Shown here piece by piece: positions 17,265 to 25,565 of a DNA stretch of 39,721 bases. The notes under the pieces are model-generated. The model was not told where the DNA came from, did no database searches, and saw only the letters and a program-made list of their open reading frames with translations. Numbering within the stretch: position 1 is the first letter of the stretch; the number at the start of each line of letters is the position of its first letter. A program made the position numbers and the translations under genes. Source of the DNA: an uncultured delta proteobacterium. GTDB taxonomy: Bacteria; Myxococcota_A; Polyangia; Polyangiales; Ga0077539. The stretch is from contig CAIMWA010000327.1 in the NCBI GenBank assembly GCA_903845045.1, positions 1 through 39,721 on the forward strand, written 5' to 3'.

Positions 17265-18938
17265 ATGGGAATCCCGATCCTCGCCATGCTGGTGGCGTCG
17301 CCGCTGCAGCTCGCCGCAGCCGCCGGCATCGAGCTCGCGGGCGGGTACGACTCGACGGTGCTCAACCAACGCACGCTGAGCTTCGGCGACGGAGCCCTCG
17401 GCCGCGGCGCCGTGGACCTGCAAATCGGCCATCGCACCGAGCGCGTGCGGCAGCTGCTGCGGACGCGCGGCGAGTACTACTTCACCGACGGCGAGGGCAA
17501 GACGCTGGACCAGGGCGACTTCACGTCGTTCACGCGGTACGCGCTGCACATCGAGCCCAACGACACCTGGGAGATCGACGGCCACGCGACGTACACCGTG
17601 GGCCAGGCGTCGTACCTGCTCGGCCTCGGCGCCAGCCCGGACCTGTTCTTCCAGCGCGGCCTGCTGGGTGAGTACAACGGCACGCTGCAGGCGAGCCACG
17701 AGTTCTCGGACACGTGGCGCGGCTCGCTGCTCGCGGGCGTCATGGGCCGCCACGCCATCGACATCCCGGTGAACATGGCGCGGGAGAACATGCTGACGTT
17801 CCTCGGCGTGCTCGAGGCCGCGCACGACTTCAACGAGAACAACGTCGGCATCGCAGCGGGGCGCTTCGAGTACTTCCTCATCGACGGCTACGTGAACTGG
17901 GTCGCGCGTGTCACGAGCTACCTGGGCTGGCGCCGCAACTTCGGCGAGAACACCACGCTCACCATCCTCGGCGGCGCCGACGGGCTCCAGGACCAGAACG
18001 AGTCTGCGCACTGGTTCGTCGGTCCGTACGGCAGCGTGTCCTTCGCGACGGCGGTGCCCGACGACCACTTCGCCTTCGGCGTCGGCGCCCGCTCGGAGTA
18101 CGCCGTGGTCTCCACCACGCGCTGCGGCGTCGCCGTGGCGGGCGGCGGCGCGTGCCCGCAGAGCCAGGTGCTGGCCGGCGGCACCGGGCGCGTGTGGGGC
18201 GCCATGCTCGCCGGCGTCTGGCGCCCCGGCGGCGGCAAGCTCTCGATCTCCGGCGACGTCGTCGTGGACTACGGCACGACGACGAACGCCGACGAGACCC
18301 CCGGCGCGCGGCCCGGCGCCGTGCACGACGTCGCCCAGGTGAACGTGTCGGCGCTCGCGAACCTCCGCTGGATCTTCACGCGCAACGTCTCGGCCTTCGC
18401 GCGTTACAACTTCTTGTATTCCGACGTCGACGCGGTGATCCCCGGAGCCATCACGCAGCTCGTGCGGCACGTGGCGATGGCCGGCGTGACCTTCGCGCTC
18501 GGCACCGACGACGACGACGTCACCGAGCCCATGATCCCCTTCGCCGAGCTCGCGGCGATGCAGGGCGCGCACGGCTTCGGCGGCGGGGCGGCGGGCGGCG
18601 GCGAGCGCAGCGGGGGCACGCAGCGCGGCACGCCGGACGGCGCGAGCACGGACCCCTTCGACCTCTCGCACGACGACCCGCCGGCGGCCGACGACCCTGG
18701 CGGCGCGCTCGGGGGCGGCGCGTCCAACGACGACGAGGACGGCGCCGCGCACGAAGACGGATCGGATCCGACGGCGGCGCCACCCCGTTGGGCGACGCAG
18801 CCGGCGACGCGGCCAGGCACCTCGCGCGCGACGACGCAGGTGGACCACGGATCGCGACCGGTCACCCCGCCGCCGGCGCCGTCGGACAACGGCAACGGTG
18901 GCGCTCCGGCACCGAACCAGGGAGCATCGACGCCATGA
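17265..18938 (+). CDS. Predicted outer-membrane beta-barrel of polysaccharide export locus
   Basis: The 557-residue protein has a signal peptide (hydrophobic PILAMLVASPLQLAAAA, cleavage near residue 22-24). A body of alternating amphipathic strands with many Tyr/Trp/Asn turns follows to about residue 420 and ends near TFALG, typical of an outer-membrane barrel. After that comes a long disordered tail rich in Gly, Asp, Pro and Thr, about 125 residues and strongly acidic in its middle. Its stop overlaps the start of the co-polymerase gene (ATGA), so it is translated with the export machinery. In Myxococcus, beta-barrel porins encoded beside OPX proteins that lack their own outer-membrane segment are proposed to form the exit pore; this fits that role. 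The start at 17265 is preferred over 17199. Confidence 0.75.
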   Translation: MGIPILAMLVASPLQLAAAAGIELAGGYDSTVLNQRTLSFGDGALGRGAVDLQIGHRTERVRQLLRTRGEYYFTDGEGKTLDQGDFTSFTRYALHIEPNDTWEIDGHATYTVGQASYLLGLGASPDLFFQRGLLGEYNGTLQASHEFSDTWRGSLLAGVMGRHAIDIPVNMARENMLTFLGVLEAAHDFNENNVGIAAGRFEYFLIDGYVNWVARVTSYLGWRRNFGENTTLTILGGADGLQDQNESAHWFVGPYGSVSFATAVPDDHFAFGVGARSEYAVVSTTRCGVAVAGGGACPQSQVLAGGTGRVWGAMLAGVWRPGGGKLSISGDVVVDYGTTTNADETPGARPGAVHDVAQVNVSALANLRWIFTRNVSAFARYNFLYSDVDAVIPGAITQLVRHVAMAGVTFALGTDDDDVTEPMIPFAELAAMQGAHGFGGGAAGGGERSGGTQRGTPDGASTDPFDLSHDDPPAADDPGGALGGGASNDDEDGAAHEDGSDPTAAPPRWATQPATRPGTSRATTQVDHGSRPVTPPPAPSDNGNGGAPAPNQGASTP

Positions 18939-20533
18939 CGATGGGAGAGAAGGACGACGCTCCGCTCTCGCTGAAGGACCTCATCGGCAACTACCTCGCC
19001 ATCGCGCGGCGGGGGTTGCGGTACTGGGGGCGCGGCAGCGCCGTGTTCCTAGTGGTCCTTGCGGCGGGCATGGCGTGGGTGATCACGAAGCCGCGCACGT
19101 ACCGCTCCGAGGCGCGGTTCCAGGTGCAGGAGCCAGACGTGCCCGGCGGGCAGGAGCGCGGCGCCGAGGAGATCCAGCGCTCCCTCGACAACCGCCTCTC
19201 GCAGGTCTTCGGGTCGCGCACCAACGTGCTCGCGCTCGTGAACCGGCTGAACCTGTACCCCCGGCTCCGCGGGCACACGTCGGACACCAAGCTCGCCGAG
19301 CAGGTGTGGGGATCGCTGGACCGCAGCGTCGTCGCCGACACCGTGCAGCTCGGCTTCAAGTACGGCGACCCCGAGGACGCGCAGCGCGTCGTGCAGGGCT
19401 TCATCGACCTCTTCGTGAACGCGCGTCGCAGCACTGCGGTGACGCAGGCCCGCGAGGCCCTCGCGACGGTGGACGCCCAGTTCCGGCAGCTCGAGACGGC
19501 CCTCGCCGATCGGCAGGACGCCCTCGATCAGTTCGTGCTCGCGAACCAGTCCATGGTCGAAGAGGTGCGCGCTCGCCGCGGCGGTCCGACGCGCATCCAG
19601 ATCGGCACCAACGGCGCGCCGGGAACCTCTCCCACCCGCGCCCCGGAGGCCGACAGCCACGCGTCGTTGCGCACCCGCGGCGTGCTCGCGCGCATCGGAC
19701 GCCTCAACGCCAGCCTCGAGGCGCTGCGCAACCCGACGCAGGTGGCCGCGCCGTCCGCCGACGAGCCCCCGGACCTCCAGGCGCTGCGCGAGCGCGTGCG
19801 GGCGAAGCAGACCGAGGTCGACGGCTACCGGGCCCGGGGCCTCACGCCCGACTACCCCACCCGCGCCTCGGCGGAGCGCGAGCTTCAGGGTCTCAACACC
19901 CAGCTCGCCGCCGCGGTCGCGCGCGTTCGCGGCAACCAGCTGAGCGCCGCGGCGATGTCGCAGACCGAGCGCGAGCAGCGCATCGAGCAGGTGAACCGCG
20001 AGCTGCAGCAGGCCCGCGTGGAGCTCGCCGACAGCCAGCGCACGGACAGCGCCGCGAGCGCCGCGAACCCGTCGGCCCCTCCGCCGCCGACGCCGGTGCG
20101 CAACCCGCTCACGCGCAACAACATCGTCGAGGTCGAGGCCGAGTTCGACCGGCTCACCACCGACGTCACCACGACGCGCACGAGCTACACCGAGGTGCTG
20201 CACCGCAAGCTCGAGCGCACCGCCGACCTTCGCCGCTCGGAGCTCAGCGGCGGCGAGCAGATCCGCATCCTCGATGCCCCATCGCGACCAGTGGAGCCCG
20301 AGCCCCCGGGGCGGGTGAAGCTCACGATGATCGTGATGGTGCTCGCCATGATCCTGGCCTTCGGCACGGCGCTGCTCTCGGGCATCATCGACACGCGCAT
20401 CTACGACCAGGACGACCTGCGCCGCTGGGGCGAGCTCGCCGAGCTCCCGTTCATTCCCGACCTGCACCACGACGCGCCCCCGGGAGGTCCGCGGGTGCCG
20501 TCGATGCACGCGCCGCCCGCCGCTCCGGGCTGA
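18935..20533 (+). CDS. Polysaccharide co-polymerase (Wzz/GumC-like), no kinase domain
   Basis: The 532-residue inner-membrane protein has the PCP layout: a cytoplasmic N-terminus, a transmembrane helix at about 35-51 (VFLVVLAAGMAWVI), a long periplasmic part with coiled coil (about 150-450), a Pro-rich stretch (APSRPVEPEPPGR) and a second transmembrane helix at about 460-485. Such proteins control chain length and link the polymerase to the outer-membrane exporter. No Walker A/B or tyrosine cluster follows the second helix, so this is not a BY-kinase fusion. The ATG overlaps the stop of the barrel gene by 4 bp, and the OPX gene follows after 50 bp. Confidence 0.9.
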   Translation: MTMGEKDDAPLSLKDLIGNYLAIARRGLRYWGRGSAVFLVVLAAGMAWVITKPRTYRSEARFQVQEPDVPGGQERGAEEIQRSLDNRLSQVFGSRTNVLALVNRLNLYPRLRGHTSDTKLAEQVWGSLDRSVVADTVQLGFKYGDPEDAQRVVQGFIDLFVNARRSTAVTQAREALATVDAQFRQLETALADRQDALDQFVLANQSMVEEVRARRGGPTRIQIGTNGAPGTSPTRAPEADSHASLRTRGVLARIGRLNASLEALRNPTQVAAPSADEPPDLQALRERVRAKQTEVDGYRARGLTPDYPTRASAERELQGLNTQLAAAVARVRGNQLSAAAMSQTEREQRIEQVNRELQQARVELADSQRTDSAASAANPSAPPPPTPVRNPLTRNNIVEVEAEFDRLTTDVTTTRTSYTEVLHRKLERTADLRRSELSGGEQIRILDAPSRPVEPEPPGRVKLTMIVMVLAMILAFGTALLSGIIDTRIYDQDDLRRWGELAELPFIPDLHHDAPPGGPRVPSMHAPPAAPG

Positions 20534-20556
20534 GCCGCGGCCATTGCCAAGCCCCG

Positions 20557-20579
20557 CCGGACGTTGCTACCACGTCCGG
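20557..20579 (+). promoter_or_regulatory. Perfect 8-bp inverted repeat before OPX start
   Basis: CCGGACGT and ACGTCCGG flank a 7-base loop (TGCTACC) and end four bases before the ATG at 20584. In the mRNA it would form a stable hairpin over the ribosome-binding region. As DNA it could be an operator. Confidence 0.5.
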
Positions 20580-20583
20580 ACCC

Positions 20584-21165
20584 ATGCCCACCCCGCGCTC
20601 CCTTCTCCTCGCTGCGTGCCTCTCGACGGCGGCCTGCCACTCGACGCTCACGGGCCCGTGGCCGCCGGTGGAGTCTTCGGTGCAGGAGTACCGCGTCGGC
20701 CCCGGCGACGTGCTGCGCGTCGCGGTCTTCGGCAACACGGACCTCACATCGCGCGTCACGGTGCGTCCCGATGGCCGCGTCACGTTGCCGCTGCTCAACG
20801 ACATCGTGATGTCGGGCAAGACGGTCAACGACATCACCCGCGAGATCACCGAGGCCTACCGCCACTTCGTGCAGGACGCACGGGTCGCCGTGGTCGTCGA
20901 AGAGGTCCACAGCTACCGCGTCTTCGTCACCGGGAAGGTGCTGCGCCCCGGCGACTTCGAGTCGCGCACGGCGGTGTCGGTGATGCAGGCGCTCGCCCTC
21001 GCCGGCGGCGGCGCCCGCGGCGCGGACCTCGACCACATCATGGTGCTGCGCCGCGCGAGCAACGGCCGCGAGGAGCGCTACGACGTGTCCATGAGCGACA
21101 TCCTCGACGGCCAGATGCAGGAGAACTTCACCCTCCGCAGCGGCGACACCGTCATCGTCCGCTGA
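20584..21165 (+). CDS. Short OPX (polysaccharide export) lipoprotein
   Basis: The 193-residue lipoprotein belongs to the Wza-related outer-membrane polysaccharide export family. The lipobox STAAC puts the lipid on Cys18. The PES domain (about 34-107) contains YRVGPGDVLRVAVFGNTDLT and VRPDGRVTLPLL, and one SLBB-type domain (about 110-190) contains FVTGKVLRPG and ends TLRSGDTVIVR. It stops there. There is no second SLBB domain and no C-terminal amphipathic helix of the kind Wza uses to cross the outer membrane. It therefore needs a partner to make a pore, and the beta-barrel two genes upstream is the obvious candidate. It is the last gene of the export arm. Confidence 0.92.
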   Translation: MPTPRSLLLAACLSTAACHSTLTGPWPPVESSVQEYRVGPGDVLRVAVFGNTDLTSRVTVRPDGRVTLPLLNDIVMSGKTVNDITREITEAYRHFVQDARVAVVVEEVHSYRVFVTGKVLRPGDFESRTAVSVMQALALAGGGARGADLDHIMVLRRASNGREERYDVSMSDILDGQMQENFTLRSGDTVIVR

Positions 21166-21177
21166 CGGAGCGCCCGG

Positions 21178-22950
21178 TCACGGCCCCGCGCGCAACGACA
21201 CCGCAAGGTTGAACGCCGGCGGCGGTGCCCCGACGTCGAAGTCCAATCCGACGGCGATGACGATGTTCTGCGCGGCCGTCCCCCCGTTCGACCACGACGC
21301 GATGGCGGGTGCGCCCGACGCCGTCGGGGCGTAGGCGGTCTCGCTCGCGCCGAGGCACGTGGTCGCGCCGCAGTCCGGCAAGAGGCGCACGAAGAGGTTT
21401 CCGGGGGTCGGCACGGGGGTGACGACGGTCGGCGTCGCGAGCACCGAGAGAGTCTGCCCGGCCGGCACCGTCGCCCGGTAATACAGCGAGCGCCCCGGCG
21501 GTCCCGGCGACGCCATCAACGGGCACGCGTAGACCGTCTCCACGGCCCCGGTGAGCTGCTGCGCCATCTGGGGAGCGCTCGGCGTGACCGTCGGCGCCGT
21601 CGCGCAGTGCACCGCCGCGGGCTGCGGCCCGCCCACCGCCACCCGCAACGAGTACGTGAGGTCCGACGTGGCGCTCACGCCGCCCACGGCGAAGACGACG
21701 TCGCGAGCCGCATCGCCGGTGTTGGTCCACCACAGCATGGCGGCCCCGTTCGGTGCCGAGGTACCGCCGGTCGTCGCGGTGCACGTGCCGCCGTCACACC
21801 CGTCGAGACGTCGGATCACCGGCACCACCCCGGCGACGGCCTGGACGACGACCTGCAGCGTCTCCCCGACGCCAACATGGGCGCTGTAATAGAGCACCCG
21901 GCCCAGGGCCTCGGGAGCGCAGCCCGTGAGCACGTCGTGCGCGAACGTCGTCGACTCGGACGGGAGCGTCGTTCCTGCGGCGACGAGGGTGGCGCCGGCG
22001 CAGGAAACGTTGGCCGGCGGCGGCACGAGCTCGGTGTCGAGGTCGAAGGACCCCACGACCCCCGCGGCCTGGGCACCGACGGCGACGACCACGTCGACGG
22101 GACCGCCGGTGCGGTTGAGCCACGTCGCGCGCGAAGGGATCGTCGGCGCGCCGGAGCTCTGCACCGCGAGGCACGAACCGGCGTCGCAGCCGGCGAGCAG
22201 GCGCACGACGCGGGTCCACGGCGCGCCGACGGGCGATGCCGTGACGACCAGCGAGTTCGCCGCGGGGACGGTGACGACGTAGTAGAGCACCGGCCCTCGC
22301 GCCGAAGGAGCGCAGGGCGTGGACGGGGCAGCCGCCGAAGACGTGTCCTGTCCCACGAGGCGGGTGCCGGGGACGAGGCGCCGGGGGGCTGCGCAGACGG
22401 TGTTGTCGACGGCGTCGAAGGTCGTGACCCGCAGGGTGTAGGCCCCGCCGACGCCGAAGCCGAGCTGGTCGACGAGCACGAAGTAGTCGCCGGGATCGAG
22501 CACGGCGCGGAGGGCCGGGTTGCGGACCCCCCCGGGCACGCTGCCGCTGCATGCGACCTCCGACAGCGGGTCGTCGCAGGCGGTGCGGATCGCGAGCGCC
22601 GTGTCGATGGCGGCTTCGACGGCGAGGGCGACACCGGTGCGGGCGGCGACGTGCAGCCGGTAGTAGTGCTCCGGTCCGCCGGTGCCGGTGGTCGTGGTGC
22701 AGGTCGTCGAGGCGTTGCGGCTGGTGCCCTCGAGCGTGGCGGTGACCGCGTCCGCGGGCAGCGCGAGGGTCCGCTGCAGGGGGAGGTCGCAGCGGGGCGC
22801 GGGGGCGTCGACGGGGGTGACGTCCGCGACGGACGCGTCACGGGGCGCGGCGGCGCCGGCATCCCCCACGAGGGCCACGGAGCCGCACCCTGCCAAGGCG
22901 AAGACGAGCGCGGTGAGGAGTGCGAGGCCGGTCGGCCGTGTCGGCGTCAT
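21178..22950 (-). CDS. Lipoprotein with four PPC-like beta-sandwich repeats
   Basis: This 590-residue predicted lipoprotein has lipobox ALAGC (Cys22), then an Asp/Ala-rich linker. Four repeats of about 125 residues follow, each opening with a Cys followed by an Ala/Pro/Thr/Val-rich strand and containing a core like RVLYYSAHVGVGETLQVVV and a conserved Cys-x4-Cys turn near ...RLLPDCGATTC. The pattern resembles pre-peptidase C-terminal (PPC) domains repeated in tandem, common in secreted myxobacterial proteins of unknown role. No catalytic domain is attached. GGAG lies just before the ATG. It converges on the OPX gene with a 12-bp gap. Confidence 0.75.
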   Translation of the reverse strand: MTPTRPTGLALLTALVFALAGCGSVALVGDAGAAAPRDASVADVTPVDAPAPRCDLPLQRTLALPADAVTATLEGTSRNASTTCTTTTGTGGPEHYYRLHVAARTGVALAVEAAIDTALAIRTACDDPLSEVACSGSVPGGVRNPALRAVLDPGDYFVLVDQLGFGVGGAYTLRVTTFDAVDNTVCAAPRRLVPGTRLVGQDTSSAAAPSTPCAPSARGPVLYYVVTVPAANSLVVTASPVGAPWTRVVRLLAGCDAGSCLAVQSSGAPTIPSRATWLNRTGGPVDVVVAVGAQAAGVVGSFDLDTELVPPPANVSCAGATLVAAGTTLPSESTTFAHDVLTGCAPEALGRVLYYSAHVGVGETLQVVVQAVAGVVPVIRRLDGCDGGTCTATTGGTSAPNGAAMLWWTNTGDAARDVVFAVGGVSATSDLTYSLRVAVGGPQPAAVHCATAPTVTPSAPQMAQQLTGAVETVYACPLMASPGPPGRSLYYRATVPAGQTLSVLATPTVVTPVPTPGNLFVRLLPDCGATTCLGASETAYAPTASGAPAIASWSNGGTAAQNIVIAVGLDFDVGAPPPAFNLAVSLRAGP

Positions 22951-23017
22951 GAAAGCTCCAGTGGCCGGGTCGCGACCCTCGTCGACCCGCCGCAGGAGCG
23001 TCACGCTACCATCGTGA

Positions 23018-23509
23018 TCAGTGGTGGTGGTGACCGTCGTCGCCGTGGACGTGTCCGTGGGCGAGCTCCTCCTCGGTGGCGGCGCGCACGGTGCGCACGG
23101 TCACGTCGAAGTGCAGCGTCTGCCCCGCGAGCGGGTGGTTCGCGTCGAGGTTCACGCTGTCGCCCTCGATGGAGATGATGCGGAGGTGCATGGGCTCGCC
23201 GCCCGGCCCCACGCCCTGCAGCTCCATGCCGACCTTCGGCGCCGGCGACTTCGGCAGCCGCGCGCGGGCGACCTTCATGACGAGCTCCTCGCGCCACTCG
23301 CCGTAGCCTTCCTCGGGCTTCACGACGACGTTGAGGTGCGCGCCGACGGCCTTGCCCTCGAGCGCCTTCTCGAGCCCCGGGACGATGTTGCCGTGGCCCT
23401 GGAGGTACGTCAGCGGCGTGCCGTCCTCCGAAGAGTCGATGACCGCCCCGGCGCCGTCGCGCAGCGTGTAGTCGAAAGCCACCACCGAACCCGTCGAAAT
23501 CGTCGTCAT
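23018..23509 (-). CDS. slyD: FKBP-type peptidyl-prolyl isomerase, SlyD-like
   Basis: The 163-residue cytoplasmic enzyme catalyses proline cis/trans isomerisation and acts as a chaperone and metallochaperone. It shows the FKBP core (VVAFDYTLRDGAGAVIDSS at 9-27, PLTYLQGHGNIVPGLEKALEG at about 32-52), the inserted IF chaperone domain (PEEGYGEW and following) and the C-terminal NHPLAGQTLHFDVTV segment typical of SlyD. The tail ends HGHVHGDDGHHHH, a short histidine-rich Ni/Zn-binding stretch. The ATG at 23509 is chosen by family length; GAGGAG lies about eleven bases upstream. Confidence 0.95.
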   Translation of the reverse strand: MTTISTGSVVAFDYTLRDGAGAVIDSSEDGTPLTYLQGHGNIVPGLEKALEGKAVGAHLNVVVKPEEGYGEWREELVMKVARARLPKSPAPKVGMELQGVGPGGEPMHLRIISIEGDSVNLDANHPLAGQTLHFDVTVRTVRAATEEELAHGHVHGDDGHHHH

Positions 23510-23641
23510 CGTCCGTGCGCTCCTCGCCTCGCGGCCCGTTGGCATCCATCGCCCCGGTTCCGCAAGTTCGGCGCAAGCTGCATCAAACAGGGCCCGCCGT
23601 CGATGACCCCGTGCACCTCCGCGGGCTGACGAAACCTTGTG

Positions 23642-23654
23642 CCTACAATGTAGG
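23642..23654. promoter_or_regulatory. 13-bp palindrome with TACAAT upstream of SUMF1-like gene
   Basis: CCTACAATGTAGG is a perfect inverted repeat around one base and contains TACAAT, a near-consensus -10 hexamer. It lies in the 250-bp divergent space between slyD (minus) and the exported SUMF1-fold protein (plus), about 105 bp before the latter's ATG. No good -35 is visible. An operator overlapping a promoter is the best guess. The rest of this intergenic space shows no gene. Confidence 0.4.
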
Positions 23655-23759
23655 TGTAGTTCGCTGGGTCCACGGACGTCGCCCCCGCTGGCCGCGCTCC
23701 CCGGACGCCTCCGGGGAACGGCCCGCGTCGTGCACCGCTCCGCCCTCAGGGTCGCCGCC

Positions 23760-24608
23760 ATGAAGCAACACCACACCCCCGGTCCTCGCAGCGTCGTCGC
23801 GCTCCTCGTCGTCGTCTCGGCATCGGTGAGCGCCCACGGCGTCGCCCGCGGTCAGAGCCGCCTCGCGCCGTTGCCGCCGGTGCCCGTGCGCGCCGACGCG
23901 GGCGCCCATCCGCCGGTGCTCCCTGCGGCGCCGCCGGACGCCACGCGGTGCCCCGAGGGCATGGCGCTCGCCGAGGGCGAGTACTGCTCCTCGGTGGACC
24001 AGGTGTGTCTCCGATGGCTGGACCCCGACACGCAGATGCGCTGCGCCGAGTTCGCGCCGTCGCGCTGCACCGGCCGCCGCCGCCCGATGTCGGTGTGCAT
24101 GGACCGCTACGAGTACCCCAACCAGCCGGGCGTTCGTCCGCAGGTGATGGTGAGCTGGTACGAGGCCGCTCGCGCCTGCGAGGAGCAGCACAAGCGGCTC
24201 TGTACGCAGTCCGAGTGGACCTTCGCGTGCGAGGGCCCGGACATGATGCCGTACCCCACGGGGCTCACGCGGGACCCCGAGGCGTGCCGCATCGACCACC
24301 AGACCATGCGCCCGGACCGCGAGCGCCTGGGCCGCCCGAGCACGTCCGCGGACGAGAGCGCGCGGCTCTACGAGGCCGTGCCGAGCGGGACGATGTCGCG
24401 CTGCGTGTCCTGGGCGGGCGTCCACGACATGACCGGCAACGCCGACGAGTGGACCGTGAACGAGTCCGGGCGGCCCTTCCGCTCGGCGCTCAAGGGCGGC
24501 TGGTGGGGACCGATCCGCGCGCGCTGCCGGCCCGCCACGATCTCCCACAACGAGGGCTTCGTGTACTACCAGATCGGCTTCCGCTGCTGCGCCGACCCCG
24601 CGACGTGA
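23760..24608 (+). CDS. Exported SUMF1/FGE-fold protein
   Basis: The 282-residue protein has a signal peptide (hydrophobic VVALLVVVSASVSA) and then a formylglycine-generating-enzyme/sulfatase-modifying-factor domain from about residue 65. Typical pieces are MDRYEYPNQPG, VSWYEAARACEEQHKRLCTQ SEWTFACEG, MTGNADEWT and the C-terminal RCRPATISHN...GFRCC. It is shorter than true FGE, and the cysteines are more numerous and spread out, as in periplasmic SUMF1-fold proteins that bind ligands but are not shown to modify sulfatases. No sulfatase gene is in the window. The ATG at 23760 is chosen for its signal peptide; the frame stays open further upstream. Confidence 0.82.
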   Translation: MKQHHTPGPRSVVALLVVVSASVSAHGVARGQSRLAPLPPVPVRADAGAHPPVLPAAPPDATRCPEGMALAEGEYCSSVDQVCLRWLDPDTQMRCAEFAPSRCTGRRRPMSVCMDRYEYPNQPGVRPQVMVSWYEAARACEEQHKRLCTQSEWTFACEGPDMMPYPTGLTRDPEACRIDHQTMRPDRERLGRPSTSADESARLYEAVPSGTMSRCVSWAGVHDMTGNADEWTVNESGRPFRSALKGGWWGPIRARCRPATISHNEGFVYYQIGFRCCADPAT

Positions 24609-24621
24609 ACCGCGTTGCGCA

Positions 24622-24641
24622 GCGCGACACCGATGTCGCGC
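24622..24641. terminator. Hairpin between convergent genes
   Basis: GCGCGACA-CCGA-TGTCGCGC is a perfect 8-bp stem with a tetraloop, placed between the ends of the SUMF1-like gene (24608, plus) and the metallophosphoesterase gene (24657, minus). It is symmetrical and so could serve both. No U-tract follows on either strand. Confidence 0.5.
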
Positions 24642-24656
24642 AACGCTCCCCGCCGA

Positions 24657-25550
24657 TCAGTACTCGCCGCGGTTGACGACGCGGATGCGCCCCGCGGACT
24701 GGCGCTCGTCCCAGGGCTCGCCGGCGGTCCACGACACCTCGCCGGAGGTGCCCCAGCCCATCTGCCGCACCGAGCTGCCGTCGAGGTCGAACCACACGAG
24801 ACCGCCGTCGGAGCGCGTCGCCTGATCGAGACAGACCACCTTCGTCTCGGCGCCGCCGTCCCAGCGCAGCGTGGCCGCGTGCGGCACATGGATGTGGCCG
24901 CACAGCACCCACGCCGGGCGAAGGCGCGTCACGAGCACCGCCGCGTGGGGGTTGCCCATCTGCGTCCAGTGGCTGCGACGGATGCCCCTCGCCCCGACCA
25001 CCGCCACGGCGCTCTCGGGACCGGCGATGCCGCGCGGCCACTCGTGCAACAACAGCATGTCGGCGCCGGCCACGGCACAGGCCACGTCGACGTCCTCGCG
25101 GCGGAAGTAGCCCGCTTGCTTGTTCGTCTCGGCGCTCGAAGCCGGCAGCCGCGGGCGGTGAAAGCGCGTCGGCGCGAAGATCCCCGACAGGAACGCCACA
25201 CGCAGCCCCGCCACGTCGCGCACCCCCGCGCGCCCGAGGTAGGTCACGTGCGGAACCAGCTCGCCGCCGTTCGGCAGGGCGTCGAGCTCCTCGAAGCTCT
25301 CGTTGTTGCCGCCGACGAAATAGAACGGGCGGGCCATGGTGCGCTCGCCGCGCGCGTACGCCGCGAACTCCGCAGGCATGGTGCGCTTCGTCGCCTTGCG
25401 ACGGTGGTCGTCGGCGGTGGAGAACGTCTCGACGTCGCCCACCGACAGCACCGCCGCCACGCGCTCGCCGCGCGACTGTTCGAGCGTGTCGATCCATTCC
25501 TCCACGCGGAAGAACCGACCGTGCACATCACCGACCGCCGCCACGAGCAT
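24657..25550 (-). CDS. Metallophosphoesterase resembling RNA lariat debranching enzyme (Dbr1)
   Basis: This 297-residue calcineurin-type phosphoesterase has motifs in order GDVHG (7-11), GDVE (38-41), GGNNE (80-84, where the usual GNHE has His replaced by Asn), LLLHEWPRGI (166-175) and CGHIHVPH (217-224). Between them lie stretches unusually close to the Dbr1 family: MPAEFAAYARGE (58-69), PFYFVGGNNES and GELVPHVTYLGRAGVRDVAG followed by LRVAFLSGI (96-124). Eukaryotic Dbr1 cuts 2'-5' bonds in intron lariats. The bacterial substrate is unknown. It has no signal peptide, so it is cytoplasmic. It starts at ATG 25550 with TACGAT fifteen bases upstream and no Shine-Dalgarno. Confidence 0.85.
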   Translation of the reverse strand: MLVAAVGDVHGRFFRVEEWIDTLEQSRGERVAAVLSVGDVETFSTADDHRRKATKRTMPAEFAAYARGERTMARPFYFVGGNNESFEELDALPNGGELVPHVTYLGRAGVRDVAGLRVAFLSGIFAPTRFHRPRLPASSAETNKQAGYFRREDVDVACAVAGADMLLLHEWPRGIAGPESAVAVVGARGIRRSHWTQMGNPHAAVLVTRLRPAWVLCGHIHVPHAATLRWDGGAETKVVCLDQATRSDGGLVWFDLDGSSVRQMGWGTSGEVSWTAGEPWDERQSAGRIRVVNRGEY

Positions 25551-25565
25551 CGTTGGGCCGCGGGG

